From an uncultured Oligoflexales bacterium (GTDB lineage: Bacteria; Bdellovibrionota_B; Oligoflexia; Oligoflexales; JAPPIL01), in NCBI GenBank assembly GCA_958296095.1, contig OY282437.1, positions 1 through 45,467 of the forward strand: 45,467 nt of DNA. The letters are read 5' to 3'. A program made the translations under genes and the position numbers. Positions 25,741-34,577 of this stretch are shown here, one piece after another. Positions within the stretch are counted from its first letter, which is position 1, and every line of letters begins with the position of its first letter. The notes under the pieces are model-generated. The model did not search any database. It saw nothing but the letters and a program-made list of their open reading frames with translations, and was not told where the DNA came from.

Positions 25741-28449
25741 TTAATCAATAGGCAATCTACCCCATTTTGACAGGTAGTCGGGGTCAAAGTCAACTATCAA
25801 GTCTTGCAATCTCTTGTTAAGAGTCTCGGCGTACTTACGCTCATCAAGTGTACCTTGATCTGTGTAGTAACGACGTTTCGACTTCCAGACAGCAGGCGGA
25901 TTGTATTCTCCCTTTTCGAAGAGCTTGTTCTCTTCTTTGCCTAGTATTTCACGACGTACATCATGCTGTAAATTCTTAAGCCACGTCTTGTAGCCTATGT
26001 TCAGACCCTCTTTCATTTCAGCATTCTCTTTCTCGGTCTGCAAGAGCGGAACAATCTCCGATCTACAATTGTAATGCTGGGGCGGTAACGGCCCGCCACC
26101 ATACACAAAGGTTTTCTGGTGCAGACTACGACAACGTTGTGTCGTCCGCTCATCTATCACCGCGATATATGTGTACTGACCTACAAACAACTCATCATCA
26201 TCGTCATCACCACCACCTCCGCCACTACTACCATCCCACAACTCATCATTTTCATCCCACCAACTATCGTCACGTTCGTCGTCTTCGAATCTTCTCTGGA
26301 TGTCTATGTATCTGTCGCCAGCTTCTATCTGTTCAAGACTCCGCCATCTGCTATTCTCATCTGCCTCAGCTTGCACAAGATCGTCTTGCGCATTAGTTCG
26401 CATAACTGTAACTGTCTTATCAATTAAGTCTTTAACCATAGCGCCATTAAGCTCAAACTGTTTGAGGAATTCTTCCGCTTCAATTTCTCCTGTCTCACCC
26501 CCAAGAATCAAAGCAGCCAAATTCTGAGAGTCGTAATAAATGGCAGGATCTATTAAATCTTCTATTGCTTTCTTGCGAGCTTTTATCTTACGTTTCTTCT
26601 TTTCTTCGCGTCTCTTCTCCCAAGCTTCCTTTTTCTCTTTCTCCAAATACTTCTTAACTTTTTCTTCGTATCTTTCAATCAGTTCTTGTCTAGTTTTCTC
26701 TACAAGTTCTTCGACTTCACGTCTCTCCTCCATATCCAGAGGATACCTAGCCTTAAGCCACAACAGCTCTTCATCTTCTTTCGTCAGAGGAAAACCCTGA
26801 GCAATTTGCAGCTTTTGTGCTTCAGTTGGGTCTTGTGGTTTTATCTTCTTCCTTATCAACGCATCTAACTCAGCCCTATAATACTTTTGGCTAGCAAGAG
26901 TCCCCTTCTTACCTAAGATTCGCGCTAACCTAACAAGATAATCATCTGACTGTACGTCACCTAAAGTTGAATGATACCCAATCATATAACCAACAGGTTT
27001 GACAAACTGTAAAACTGCCATTATCGGCCCCGCACCACGTAACGCTTGTTGCCATCGCTTAGGTGGTGGAGGTTTAATCCACGTCATTCCGGGGAGAGGT
27101 TGCCCTGGACGATTAGGCAACTTTTCAACACCTACAAACTTGTCCCACAACCTCTCAGCAACTCCAATAATACGACCCAATCTACTTCTACTATACAACT
27201 TACCTAATCTAGACCTCTTAAGTTTACCTTTTATGTCTCCCGCAGCGTGGTAAGTCCCAAAGATAAGCCAATCCAAATGTAGTCCATGAACTTGCGCCAC
27301 TGCAACACTGTCCGGATCATCCTTTAAAGGACGCAAATGTGCAAAGATTGATTGAATAGCTTCACGAAAGGCTGCTCTTTGCACATCTGAGTATTCTCTC
27401 CCGGGACTACGCTCTAACCTGAAGAACTCAGGCAATGTATCATAGAGAAATTTACGGAAGTCTATTCCCGTTGTTTCTGATGCAACGTTAATACCTACAC
27501 GCAACATCAACTTGAACTTCCAATATGCAAATGCCCTACCAACAACACCCTTGCCCCCAGCTGGGCCAATGATTTGTCTGACTGCACCTTCCAACAATCC
27601 TAACGGCAAATTAGCCATTTCATCAGCAGTAAAACCACCAATCTCTTGAACAAGATCTTTTATAAAAGCAGCAGTGTAGTCAGACGCAGCTTGTATTTGA
27701 TCATCTTCCCAACCCGCGTCTACGTAAGATGTATAGCCAGTAGTATCAGAACTAAACGGAACTTTAGTGCCTAACCCTGGTGTCTCAACTTTCATGAATG
27801 GCACAGGACTTGATGAGAAGATAGGAATCTTAGCAGCCTTACCCTTAGTGTTAGGTAAGAAGTCATCCAACCCTAAGCCTACAGCTGCTAGTTTTATGTC
27901 ATCGTTAAATATACGGCGCTTGAATCCAAAGACCTGAATACGAAGTGACTCAATACCAAGATTCCACGCAACATTCTTAGCAATTCGCACCCGCGGTGTG
28001 TTGTTAGTCCGATCAATCTTAGCGTAGAGTTTGGCTGTCTCTCTTGCGTTCTCCATCATGACACGTCGTGCATAAGACTTAAAGTTACGACGCAACTCAT
28101 CTGTCCTAAGACTGCGCTTAACTCCCTTAACTTCTGCTTCGTCTTTCTCACCTCTAAGACGGACTGCACCTAAGTATCCATTCTTTATTCGCTGTTGTTT
28201 AACAGCTGCTCTTGCCAAAGGAACTAAGACATTCTTTTCATATGATTTGAAGCCGACATCTATGAGTGTGTCGAGATTCTTTATAGCCACAGCACGTAAC
28301 CGATCGCGACTCTCTTTTGACTTAGCAATATGTGCGCCGATAAAATCACCATAACTATAGTGGATTATCTCAGCCCACATTTCATGCGCCCAATCACGTG
28401 CACCTTGTAGTATGACTTCATTCTCCGTAATGCGGGAAATGAAGTTCAT
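25741..28449 (-). CDS. MuF-like minor head protein, very long
   Basis: A 902-aa protein. The Mu F/SPP1 gp7 signature is near the C-terminus: VIDERTTQRCRSLHQKTF (about 763-780), PLPPQHYNCRSEIVP (about 786-800) and a later REILGKEENKLFEKGE. Family members sit in the head near the portal and are usually 250-500 aa. The extra N-terminal part (about 1-540) contains no motif I recognise. A highly charged helical stretch (KKEKEKR-type, about 580-640) and an Asp/Gly-rich linker (about 735-755) precede the MuF part. Long MuF proteins often carry effector domains ejected with DNA; whether this one does is open. Confidence 0.8.
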   Translation of the reverse strand: MNFISRITENEVILQGARDWAHEMWAEIIHYSYGDFIGAHIAKSKESRDRLRAVAIKNLDTLIDVGFKSYEKNVLVPLARAAVKQQRIKNGYLGAVRLRGEKDEAEVKGVKRSLRTDELRRNFKSYARRVMMENARETAKLYAKIDRTNNTPRVRIAKNVAWNLGIESLRIQVFGFKRRIFNDDIKLAAVGLGLDDFLPNTKGKAAKIPIFSSSPVPFMKVETPGLGTKVPFSSDTTGYTSYVDAGWEDDQIQAASDYTAAFIKDLVQEIGGFTADEMANLPLGLLEGAVRQIIGPAGGKGVVGRAFAYWKFKLMLRVGINVASETTGIDFRKFLYDTLPEFFRLERSPGREYSDVQRAAFREAIQSIFAHLRPLKDDPDSVAVAQVHGLHLDWLIFGTYHAAGDIKGKLKRSRLGKLYSRSRLGRIIGVAERLWDKFVGVEKLPNRPGQPLPGMTWIKPPPPKRWQQALRGAGPIMAVLQFVKPVGYMIGYHSTLGDVQSDDYLVRLARILGKKGTLASQKYYRAELDALIRKKIKPQDPTEAQKLQIAQGFPLTKEDEELLWLKARYPLDMEERREVEELVEKTRQELIERYEEKVKKYLEKEKKEAWEKRREEKKKRKIKARKKAIEDLIDPAIYYDSQNLAALILGGETGEIEAEEFLKQFELNGAMVKDLIDKTVTVMRTNAQDDLVQAEADENSRWRSLEQIEAGDRYIDIQRRFEDDERDDSWWDENDELWDGSSGGGGGDDDDDELFVGQYTYIAVIDERTTQRCRSLHQKTFVYGGGPLPPQHYNCRSEIVPLLQTEKENAEMKEGLNIGYKTWLKNLQHDVRREILGKEENKLFEKGEYNPPAVWKSKRRYYTDQGTLDERKYAETLNKRLQDLIVDFDPDYLSKWGRLPID

Positions 28450-28501
28450 GTCGACAAATTTATCTACGGGAATTTTACGGGGGATATTTCGCTTAGCAAT
28501 C

Positions 28502-30088
28502 TTACGCTACCTCCTCAACCGGGAGATCACCTAACCCTTCATTCTCTATCTCAGCCTTAGCGGCAGCATCGGACAACATAGTCTTACCAGCACGCTCCAA
28601 CGGAGCACGTATCTCACTACGCGATAGAATACCTGCGGCGTACTCAGCCATGTTTTGTTGACGTTCTTCAATTGATATATCGCGAATAGACTTAGTCAAA
28701 TCTATCTGAAACTCAACATCATCAGGATTTGCACCTATAAATGTTGCGGCATGTTTAAGAACAGCAGTCATAGCAGCGGAAAGGTTGTTAGCGGCGGAAG
28801 CTATTGCAGAGTTATTCAACAAAGCTCTGGTGGCTACTTCAGTAGCCGTCTGTGGCTGGCTATTTTCACCATGTATAATAACGCCTAAGTCTGCAATACG
28901 TTCTCGTTTCTTATCCATATTGTTGGATAACGCATCACTATCACCGATCTGCACAACACCCGCATTACCACCCTCACCTAGTTGTAAGATAGTCTTACTA
29001 CCCAAGGTTACTCCATCGGGATACTGCTGCTCGAAAAGAGTAGGATCATTTGTAGACACCCACACTGTAGGTTGTCCGCGCAAGAATAACATATGTTCTA
29101 ACTCCGCAGATGTGCGGTAATCAGATAGATTCGCACTAGCAAGCGGCCCTAGTATAGGTGGATCTATCCTTTCACGGTTGTCTTCAGCGCCACAGAATTC
29201 AAAGGCTATTTCACCCAATGGCATGCCTCTAAAGTCAGTGACAGGCATGGGTTTACCATGTCTAACTAACTCAGGCACAACATTCAATTCAGGAGTGACA
29301 CAAGTCAACTGATGCAATGCACCTAACCGCACAACATCTTTAGGTCTATATATAGCCTGCATATACTTGCCGGCAACAAGAGCTAAGTGCCTATATTGCA
29401 GGAACTCCTCACTGGTAAACTGTCCAGCTTCCTTGAAGGATTCTTCGACAAGAACAGATGACAACTGTTTATTATCGTTACGTTGCCATGCAAGAAGCTT
29501 GAAAGGATTAACCTGTCCTAAGATAGGTAACTTAGGCCGTGCTACAGTTGATGGTCTTAGAGTTTGGGGGAAATCTGCATACAAACCACAGCGTGCATAA
29601 GCGGCAAGGTAACCAAACGCGGACTTGGCAAACTGTACAAGCGAAGTCCCATCACCGTCTGCATCATCTATTAGTGGCTCTAACTCAGGCGGTAACTCTA
29701 TCTTTGGCTCATTAATAAACATCTGTCCAACAAGTGATTGGTGATGTCTCTGCGTAAAATTCCAGAACACCGAGCGTTGCTTGTAGACAAAATAGTCATC
29801 ATTAAGCCCAGGATTGTAATCAAGAGTGTTACGGTGGAAGTTCTGCACCCTGCTATACTCAGGGCTATTAGCATATGCGCTACTAAGTTCAGCTTTGTCA
29901 TCTGTTGGTGGCGGAAGATACAATGTCCCACAAGATTTAACTTGATGCTCACCTAGCAAACAGTCACGTATCTCATTATACTCAGGTAAGACACGCAGTA
30001 AGTCTAAGTCCATAATGTAACTTAGACGCTCAAGATCCGAACCGATGAGCCCGTGGAAAGGATATATCCGCTGTTTTGGTAGCGCCAC
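28502..30088 (-). CDS. portal protein, DUF4055-like
   Basis: A 528-aa portal, the dodecameric ring at the capsid vertex. Typical features are RSVFWNFTQRHHQSLVGQMF (about 106-125), LASANLSDYRTSAELEHMLF and QPQTATEVATRALLNNSAIAS, as in the DUF4055 family. The frame starts at GTG 30088, 59 nt inside the terminase gene; an ATG at 30013 is an alternative. It is followed directly by the MuF gene, the usual order. Confidence 0.85.
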   Translation of the reverse strand: MALPKQRIYPFHGLIGSDLERLSYIMDLDLLRVLPEYNEIRDCLLGEHQVKSCGTLYLPPPTDDKAELSSAYANSPEYSRVQNFHRNTLDYNPGLNDDYFVYKQRSVFWNFTQRHHQSLVGQMFINEPKIELPPELEPLIDDADGDGTSLVQFAKSAFGYLAAYARCGLYADFPQTLRPSTVARPKLPILGQVNPFKLLAWQRNDNKQLSSVLVEESFKEAGQFTSEEFLQYRHLALVAGKYMQAIYRPKDVVRLGALHQLTCVTPELNVVPELVRHGKPMPVTDFRGMPLGEIAFEFCGAEDNRERIDPPILGPLASANLSDYRTSAELEHMLFLRGQPTVWVSTNDPTLFEQQYPDGVTLGSKTILQLGEGGNAGVVQIGDSDALSNNMDKKRERIADLGVIIHGENSQPQTATEVATRALLNNSAIASAANNLSAAMTAVLKHAATFIGANPDDVEFQIDLTKSIRDISIEERQQNMAEYAAGILSRSEIRAPLERAGKTMLSDAAAKAEIENEGLGDLPVEEVA

Positions 30089-31508
30089 GTTTCAATAACC
30101 TATATCTGATCATATCAAATGCGTGATCTTCTTGATCAGGCGCAATGTCTTCGTCTTCCTTTTCAAGAAATGGCAATGTCTCAATTGTTGCCTGACATTT
30201 GCGCTGCACATAGAAGCCATTATGGTCTCGCTTGAGAGCATTTTGCAAGCCATTTCGTATTGCCTGTATACCTTGAATAACACTGCCAGACGCTTTGTAG
30301 CACGGTAACCAATGCACACCATACGATCCCATTGTCTTAGCAATGGTTGCAATATCCGCTCTTACACGGCTGTTAATCTGCGTATCAGCTGCACCAGCCT
30401 TAACAGAACCTTTAATCATCCCTGATGCAAGCCACTTACGCTCTCTATTCTTGATGCCATATGCAATGTCTCTAGGTGTCTTCTCCAAACCTTTGTTTGT
30501 GCCAATTGCTAGCCTACCATCACGGTCCTTAGGACATCCATACCACTCAGCAAACTGCACAACACTACCGCGTGGAAGTGATATAGTTTCACCATTGTGA
30601 TACACATCATCACCATTGGAGCGTGCAAACCAGCCTATCGAGAAAGGTGTAACACTACCCCAGTCAAATGCACGATCGATATACCAATCGTGTGGAATGG
30701 GAAAGTCCGGTAGAACATGTACATCACGCTGCCATAAATTGCTGAACAAACCATCACCACCAGCGGCATCCCAATCACACAAAACCCAAGCAGCATACTT
30801 AGCAGGGTCACCCTCAACACCCTGTAACAAATTTGCAATATCATCCTTACTAAAAAAAGGATTTTCAGCATAGTTACCTCTAAGTGAGATTATAGACTTT
30901 TCTTGGATGTGCACCTTATCATCTATCCAAGGAATCTCTACCTTATCAATATACGGCACACCATATGGCACTGTATCAATAAACTTACGCTTAACTGCTA
31001 ACTTACCTACACCAAAAGGATTTGTAGTTGAAAACACTTTAGTCTTAAGACCAGCTGCCGTACTTGTCCTAAGTGAACCCATCATTGTATTGTAAACATC
31101 TAAGTTAGGATACTTAGTTAACTCATTGAATCCAAGAAAAGATATATCATCACCAAGATATGTCTTACACGCATCTACAGAACGTAAGGCACGGAAGAAT
31201 AACCTAGCACCTGTGGGGAACAACCAATAATAATCGGCACGTGAAGACTTGAACCTACCAGCACCGCGAAACATCCTATGTGCATGTTGGATAAGATTGT
31301 CTAGTGACTTGTAATCAGTATCGATAATCATACCAATACAATGATCATCACTATTTGCAGCCATACGACGGAAGAGTGCTAGCTGTGAGGCTGTCTTACC
31401 ACATCCACGTGTGCCACAGAAAAGTGTTTGATCTGCTCTTGTATCAATTGCAAGTTCTTGAGTTGAGTTGGGAATAGGACGCCATTCACTTACTTTGCGT
31501 ATTGGCAT
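30030..31508 (-). CDS. terL: terminase large subunit
   Basis: A 492-aa DNA packaging motor. Walker A is CGTRGCGKT (31-39), Walker B is ISFLGFNE (122-129), and the coupling motif is FSTTNP (159-164). The C-terminal RNase H-like nuclease has FDWG (D282) and DHAFDMIRYRLL (D461, D465). It translocates DNA into the prohead through the portal and cuts concatemers. The circularly closed assembly suggests headful packaging or terminal redundancy. It overlaps the preceding gene by 23 nt. Confidence 0.93.
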   Translation of the reverse strand: MPIRKVSEWRPIPNSTQELAIDTRADQTLFCGTRGCGKTASQLALFRRMAANSDDHCIGMIIDTDYKSLDNLIQHAHRMFRGAGRFKSSRADYYWLFPTGARLFFRALRSVDACKTYLGDDISFLGFNELTKYPNLDVYNTMMGSLRTSTAAGLKTKVFSTTNPFGVGKLAVKRKFIDTVPYGVPYIDKVEIPWIDDKVHIQEKSIISLRGNYAENPFFSKDDIANLLQGVEGDPAKYAAWVLCDWDAAGGDGLFSNLWQRDVHVLPDFPIPHDWYIDRAFDWGSVTPFSIGWFARSNGDDVYHNGETISLPRGSVVQFAEWYGCPKDRDGRLAIGTNKGLEKTPRDIAYGIKNRERKWLASGMIKGSVKAGAADTQINSRVRADIATIAKTMGSYGVHWLPCYKASGSVIQGIQAIRNGLQNALKRDHNGFYVQRKCQATIETLPFLEKEDEDIAPDQEDHAFDMIRYRLLKRGATKTADISFPRAHRFGS

Positions 31509-31920
31509 CTTCGGAGGTCAATGGTTCTTCATATTCATCTTCAACTCTCTCTGCTCTCTTAGTAGGCATTTTAGGCATCTTAAGATTCTTCTGTTGTGAC
31601 TTGATCTTCTCAAGCCACATCTTATCATTCTCTTCTTGTGTGATGTACATGAGAGTCAAATCTGTCTTAGCATTCTTATCTTCCTCAACTGCCTTCACAT
31701 ACGTTCCAGATGTTTTGTTATGTAAGTCCATAGCCTTGAGAAAGTTAGGATGCATAAATGGATTCTTAAGATTGAGAGACATGATATACTTCTGCAACAT
31801 CTTTAGCTTGTCTTCTTTCTCCCACATCTTGAGATATTGTTTAGGTGTAGGTTTCACAACGCCAAAGACTTGTTTTTCACGTGCTCTGGAAACCTTTCCA
31901 TTAAGTCTTGGTATCTTCAT
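31486..31920 (-). CDS. candidate terminase small subunit
   Basis: A 144-aa, Lys/Met-rich, largely helical protein directly upstream of the large terminase and overlapping it. No clear HTH is visible. The call rests on position; it could also be an unrelated packaging accessory. The C-terminus is acidic (VEDEYEEPLTSED). Confidence 0.45.
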   Translation of the reverse strand: MKIPRLNGKVSRAREKQVFGVVKPTPKQYLKMWEKEDKLKMLQKYIMSLNLKNPFMHPNFLKAMDLHNKTSGTYVKAVEEDKNAKTDLTLMYITQEENDKMWLEKIKSQQKNLKMPKMPTKRAERVEDEYEEPLTSEDANTQSK

Positions 31921-32137
31921 GTCCGTCTCTCTTAGTGCCTTTGTATAGCTCTGCTAGGCCAATCTCAAAGACATCTGCAACACGTTGGTACATACTTTCT
32001 GGCACGTCGTCTTCCATGTACCCGCGTATCAAATCGTATGCACGCATGTAAGGCACATTCAACTGATATGCAAATGTTCTATACGTCCAATTGCGTTGTC
32101 CCAAAAGCTTATCAATGTTGTCAGAAATTGTTTTCAA
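31901..32137 (-). CDS. small XRE-type HTH protein
   Basis: A 78-aa protein. Residues about 9-65 fit an XRE/Cro-like five-helix fold: WTYRTFAYQLNVPYMRAYDL as helix-turn-helix, followed by PESMYQRVADVFEIGLAELY. It could be a transcription regulator or the DNA-recognition part of the small terminase, since it lies two genes upstream of TerL and overlaps the next gene by 20 nt. Confidence 0.6.
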   Translation of the reverse strand: MKTISDNIDKLLGQRNWTYRTFAYQLNVPYMRAYDLIRGYMEDDVPESMYQRVADVFEIGLAELYKGTKRDGHEDTKT

Positions 32138-32182
32138 ATCGTAATCCTAGCAAGCATCACATAACATATGTGATAGGTACTA

Positions 32183-32431
32183 TCACTCAGGCGGCCATGC
32201 AGTCAAGCGAGGGCTAAAAACATAACGTTCGTCCACATACTCATTAACATGACAAACCAGAAAAGACCCAATTGGACGGTGAAGGTCATAAGCCTCTCTG
32301 CGAAAAGCATACCATTTATCTTCATACACCCCCACAACAGTATCGCCACTAATCACAACATACTTACCGGGGTACATAGCACTAAGAAACTTTTGCTGCC
32401 ATCTAAAATATCTCTTCTCTCGCTCTAGCAT
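32183..32431 (-). CDS. hypothetical 82-aa protein, DUF5678-like
   Basis: The frame is open to 32662, but the ATG at 32431 has a perfect AAGGAGG 5 nt upstream, so the shorter form is chosen. The PGKYVVISGDTVVGVYED ... FLVCHV layout resembles the small DUF5678 fold of unknown function. It lies just downstream of the endolysin gene. Confidence 0.6.
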   Translation of the reverse strand: MLEREKRYFRWQQKFLSAMYPGKYVVISGDTVVGVYEDKWYAFRREAYDLHRPIGSFLVCHVNEYVDERYVFSPRLTAWPPE

Positions 32432-32441
32432 AATAACCTCC

Positions 32442-33116
32442 TTAAGCAGCCTTGAAGTCAACCCAGCTATGATGTACACGTGCGTCCACAAATCTTGATC
32501 CTGCATACTTGGCAAAACAAACTTTGTCAGATTGATTGCCACCGAGAACAGTAATATTGTTTTGATCATCATACATACTGCCATTATGTAACGCAGCAAG
32601 AAACGCAACATGACCATGCTTAGATCCAGGGGGACCACGATGGAAGACAATGATACTACCAATAGGTGGACACTTAAGATTAGGTGCTCTCACACCCCAC
32701 TCAAGATATGACTTAGCACGTCCACTATTAGTTGACTTATAACCACACTCAACAAGCACACTACCCACAAACGCAGCACACCAAGGCACATTATCGGAAT
32801 GCACCCAATCATTATGTATCTTATCCCAGAAGCTTAGGATGTTAGGATTAGATCCCGATCCTTTCACCTCTACTGTTCCAATATATGACTTAGCCTTTTC
32901 GAAAACCTCTCTTGCACCTGTGTGCGTAGACACCTGTAGCGGATCTGGTTGTGCAGCTGGCATCTCAAAATTAAAACCCAACCTAAAGTTACGTGCAGCT
33001 GCTAGATCAAGTGCATTCTCAGTCTGCCTGCCAAACTTACCATCAATACCACCTCGGAAATCTACAAGTTTCTTAAGGTCCTTTTGGACTTGTCTTATAT
33101 GCTCACTTGTCAGCAT
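32442..33116 (-). CDS. endolysin: PG-binding plus TIGR02594/CHAP-like
   Basis: A 224-aa lysin. Start chosen at ATG 33116, with AAGGAG upstream. Residues about 5-45 form a peptidoglycan-binding domain (VQKDLKKLVDFRGGIDGKFG). The catalytic domain (about 66-224) has VPWCAAFVGSVL with nucleophile C113, GHVAF with H169 and GGN with N194, the Cys-His-Asn set of cysteine amidase/peptidases of the TIGR02594 type. It cleaves murein at the end of infection. It has no signal peptide, so a holin is needed. It overlaps the preceding gene by 14 nt. Confidence 0.85.
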   Translation of the reverse strand: MLTSEHIRQVQKDLKKLVDFRGGIDGKFGRQTENALDLAAARNFRLGFNFEMPAAQPDPLQVSTHTGAREVFEKAKSYIGTVEVKGSGSNPNILSFWDKIHNDWVHSDNVPWCAAFVGSVLVECGYKSTNSGRAKSYLEWGVRAPNLKCPPIGSIIVFHRGPPGSKHGHVAFLAALHNGSMYDDQNNITVLGGNQSDKVCFAKYAGSRFVDARVHHSWVDFKAA

Positions 33117-33474
33117 CACTAGTCTCCTTATCAGCCCAACGTTTACTCTTACACCTATGCCACCTAGGGCTACTAAGTTTCTTAGGGGCATCCAAAGGAT
33201 GACAACATGTATCGTATGACACCTCACCAGACTCAATCAACTCGATGAGAGCCATCTCGATACCCATAGCATTATCTATACGCACCTTACATATCTCAGA
33301 TACAGCCTCATGTAATGCAACTATCAAACGCCTACGTACGACTGGATCAATGGTAATCCCAGCAAAATCAAAGACATCCCTAAGTAACTGGCTAAATGCC
33401 TTTTGCACCCTAGCCACATGTGGCAGTGGTTCTATTTGCTCTTGTTCCTGTCCTTCTCTTCCTGACTCCGACAT
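33103..33474 (-). CDS. hypothetical 123-aa protein in the lysis group
   Basis: No family recognised. Residues about 20-85 are predicted helices (VARVQKAFSQLLRDVFDFAG). A Cys/His-containing region follows (TCCHPLDAP ... HRCKSKRW). It overlaps the membrane protein gene by 43 nt and the endolysin gene by 14 nt, which ties its expression to lysis. Confidence 0.5.
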   Translation of the reverse strand: MSESGREGQEQEQIEPLPHVARVQKAFSQLLRDVFDFAGITIDPVVRRRLIVALHEAVSEICKVRIDNAMGIEMALIELIESGEVSYDTCCHPLDAPKKLSSPRWHRCKSKRWADKETSDADK

Positions 33475-33788
33475 CCTAAACCTCCTCGATCACATAGATA
33501 TTTGATTGTTATTATACCCGCTGCTAATGCCACCCAAATGAACACATGTCCACGCTTCTGGATACGCTTAGCTATCGCATCATTTATTTTCTTCTTAGTT
33601 GCTAATTGCTGCCTAAATGCGGCCCTACGTTCAGCCTCAACATTCTCAGCCTTACGTTCAAGTTCACGTAATTCCTTACGTTTCAATAACCAGGCTGATA
33701 AACGATTGTGTTTCGGTTGACCCTCATCCGCGATGAGGGTAATAGGGGTGGCTACTAAGAATAATGTTAATAGGACATGTAACATCAC
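33432..33788 (-). CDS. two-helix membrane protein, holin/spanin candidate
   Basis: A 118-aa protein. Residues 1-19 are a signal-like hydrophobic segment (MLHVLLTLFLVATPITLIA), residues about 38-78 are a basic coiled coil, and residues about 80-98 (HVFIWVALAAGIITIKYL) form a transmembrane helix followed by Cys-rich and basic residues. Two membrane segments plus the endolysin next door suggest a holin or spanin-like lysis function. The start is the GTG at 33788 or the ATG at 33785. Confidence 0.5.
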   Translation of the reverse strand: MMLHVLLTLFLVATPITLIADEGQPKHNRLSAWLLKRKELRELERKAENVEAERRAAFRQQLATKKKINDAIAKRIQKRGHVFIWVALAAGIITIKYLCDRGGLGCRSQEEKDRNKSK

Positions 33789-33816
33789 CCACAGCTATAT
33801 CATGTCTAGGTTTTAA

Positions 33817-33884
33817 GTGCCAGTGGGGGGAACCATGAAGTGCAAGGCGTTGCTTTTTGTACCCAAACAAAACCCCACTGGCAC
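33817..33884. repeat. 12-bp inverted repeat with 44-nt spacer
   Basis: GTGCCAGTGGGG at 33817-33828 and CCCCACTGGCAC at 33873-33884 are perfect complements. They lie in the 130-bp gap between the second late gene and the lysis group. No T-run follows on either strand, so it may be an RNA-processing stem, an attenuator or a DNA site. Confidence 0.5.
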
Positions 33885-33918
33885 GAAACAAGGAGTTTTT
33901 AAAAGCAGAGAAAATATG

Positions 33919-34197
33919 TCATGGCTTGGGAGAGTCTGTCAAGGGTATATTGTATGTCTTGGGGTTGGGATACAGATGCGGGTAGACATGCACGGTATAG
34001 GCATCCCAAGGGGGTAGGGAAGCCTCATCGTCGCTACACAAGTGTAGCAACAGAGACTTAAGTAATGCTGCCTCCCAGACTTGTCGATCCAAGGCAGATA
34101 GATTGTTATACCCACGATAATCGAAGCCAAGGCGGGATGTCCTATCAGTGACAATGTCAGGTAGGGTTGACACGATCTTGTACCAGTCCTGCGACAT
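33919..34197 (-). CDS. hypothetical 92-aa protein
   Basis: No family recognised. The frame is open to 34251; I prefer the ATG at 34197 (MSQDWYKIVSTLPD), which reduces the overlap with the preceding gene. It contains a helical middle (DRQVWEAALLKSLLLHLCS) and an aromatic C-terminal part (YTVHVYPHLYPNP). Second gene after the late promoter. Confidence 0.45.
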   Translation of the reverse strand: MSQDWYKIVSTLPDIVTDRTSRLGFDYRGYNNLSALDRQVWEAALLKSLLLHLCSDDEASLPPWDAYTVHVYPHLYPNPKTYNIPLTDSPKP

Positions 34198-34357
34198 TAT
34201 AGTGCCGCATTGCATGATCCTGCATCTCCTTCGCCAACGTGTCCACATCACTGTAGGGGCCTAACGTAGGCTCATCCACCTGATCAATTTTTGCAGCGTA
34301 GAACTTGCCTGTGCTGGGGTTGACCCAGACACAGTAGCCACGTCGTAGCAATGCCAT
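34157..34357 (-). CDS. hypothetical 66-aa protein, first late gene
   Basis: No family recognised. The frame can be extended to a GTG at 34423, but that lies within the spacer of the promoter at 34406-34434 and would be upstream of the transcript start. The ATG at 34357 is therefore chosen, although its Shine-Dalgarno is weak. Contains GYCVWVNPSTGKFYAAKI and an acidic helix. First gene of the late leftward operon. Confidence 0.45.
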   Translation of the reverse strand: MALLRRGYCVWVNPSTGKFYAAKIDQVDEPTLGPYSDVDTLAKEMQDHAMRHYNVAGLVQDRVNPT

Positions 34358-34405
34358 GTCAATCAGGGTTGTAATGGGGGCCTCCCAGCCAAAGTGTCTA
34401 GCTGG

Positions 34406-34434
34406 GGTATACCCCGCTAGCACAGGGGTGTCAA
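34406..34434 (-). promoter_or_regulatory. strong leftward (late) promoter
   Basis: On the minus strand TTGACA (34434-34429) is followed after exactly 17 nt by TATACC (34411-34406), with predicted transcription start near 34399. It lies upstream of the entire lysis/packaging/virion operon. The -35 box is a perfect consensus, suggesting recognition by host sigma-70. Confidence 0.7.
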
Positions 34435-34440
34435 GGGCAC

Positions 34441-34483
34441 TGGCCAGCTGGTCAGGAAAAAAAATGAGAAAAATGAAAAAAAA
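34441..34483. promoter_or_regulatory. imperfect palindrome and phased A-tracts between promoters
   Basis: 34441-34454 is TGGCCAGCTGGTCA, a near-palindrome with a perfect CCAGCTGG centre. Next to it, A-tracts at 34457-34464, 34469-34473 and 34476-34483 recur at roughly helical spacing. They could bend the DNA or act as an UP element for the rightward promoter. Confidence 0.45.
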
Positions 34484-34496
34484 TGAGGATTAGGTG

Positions 34497-34524
34497 TTGA
34501 CAAAAAACAACGGTGTGATAGAGT
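34497..34524 (+). promoter_or_regulatory. rightward (early) promoter
   Basis: TTGACA (34497-34502), 16-nt spacer, TAGAGT (34519-34524), with start predicted near 34531. It faces the small-gene operon 34578 to 36683 and lies 60 bp from the late promoter, back to back. Confidence 0.6.
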
Positions 34525-34528
34525 GCCT

Positions 34529-34549
34529 CCATCGTCATGGTGACGATGG
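34529..34549 (+). promoter_or_regulatory. 9-bp hairpin at the early transcript start
   Basis: CCATCGTCA-TGG-TGACGATGG is a perfect inverted repeat at or just after the predicted transcription start. It could be an operator or a 5' stabilising hairpin. Confidence 0.5.
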
Positions 34550-34553
34550 ACAC

Positions 34554-34577
34554 TTAACCCCCTCTTAGGAGTCAATC
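34554..34577 (+). repeat. gene leader repeat, copy 1
   Basis: TTAACCCCC then a short pyrimidine stretch, AGGAGTCAATC and ATG. Nearly identical leaders precede the next two genes (35049-35073 and 35332-35358). Confidence 0.75.

Noticed and set aside
32432..32662. N-terminal extension of the gene at 32183
   Set aside because: It overlaps the endolysin catalytic part, and a perfect AAGGAGG marks the ATG at 32431.
33117..33236. N-terminal extension of the endolysin
   Set aside because: It overlaps the preceding gene in another frame. The ATG at 33116 has AAGGAG and starts right at the binding domain.
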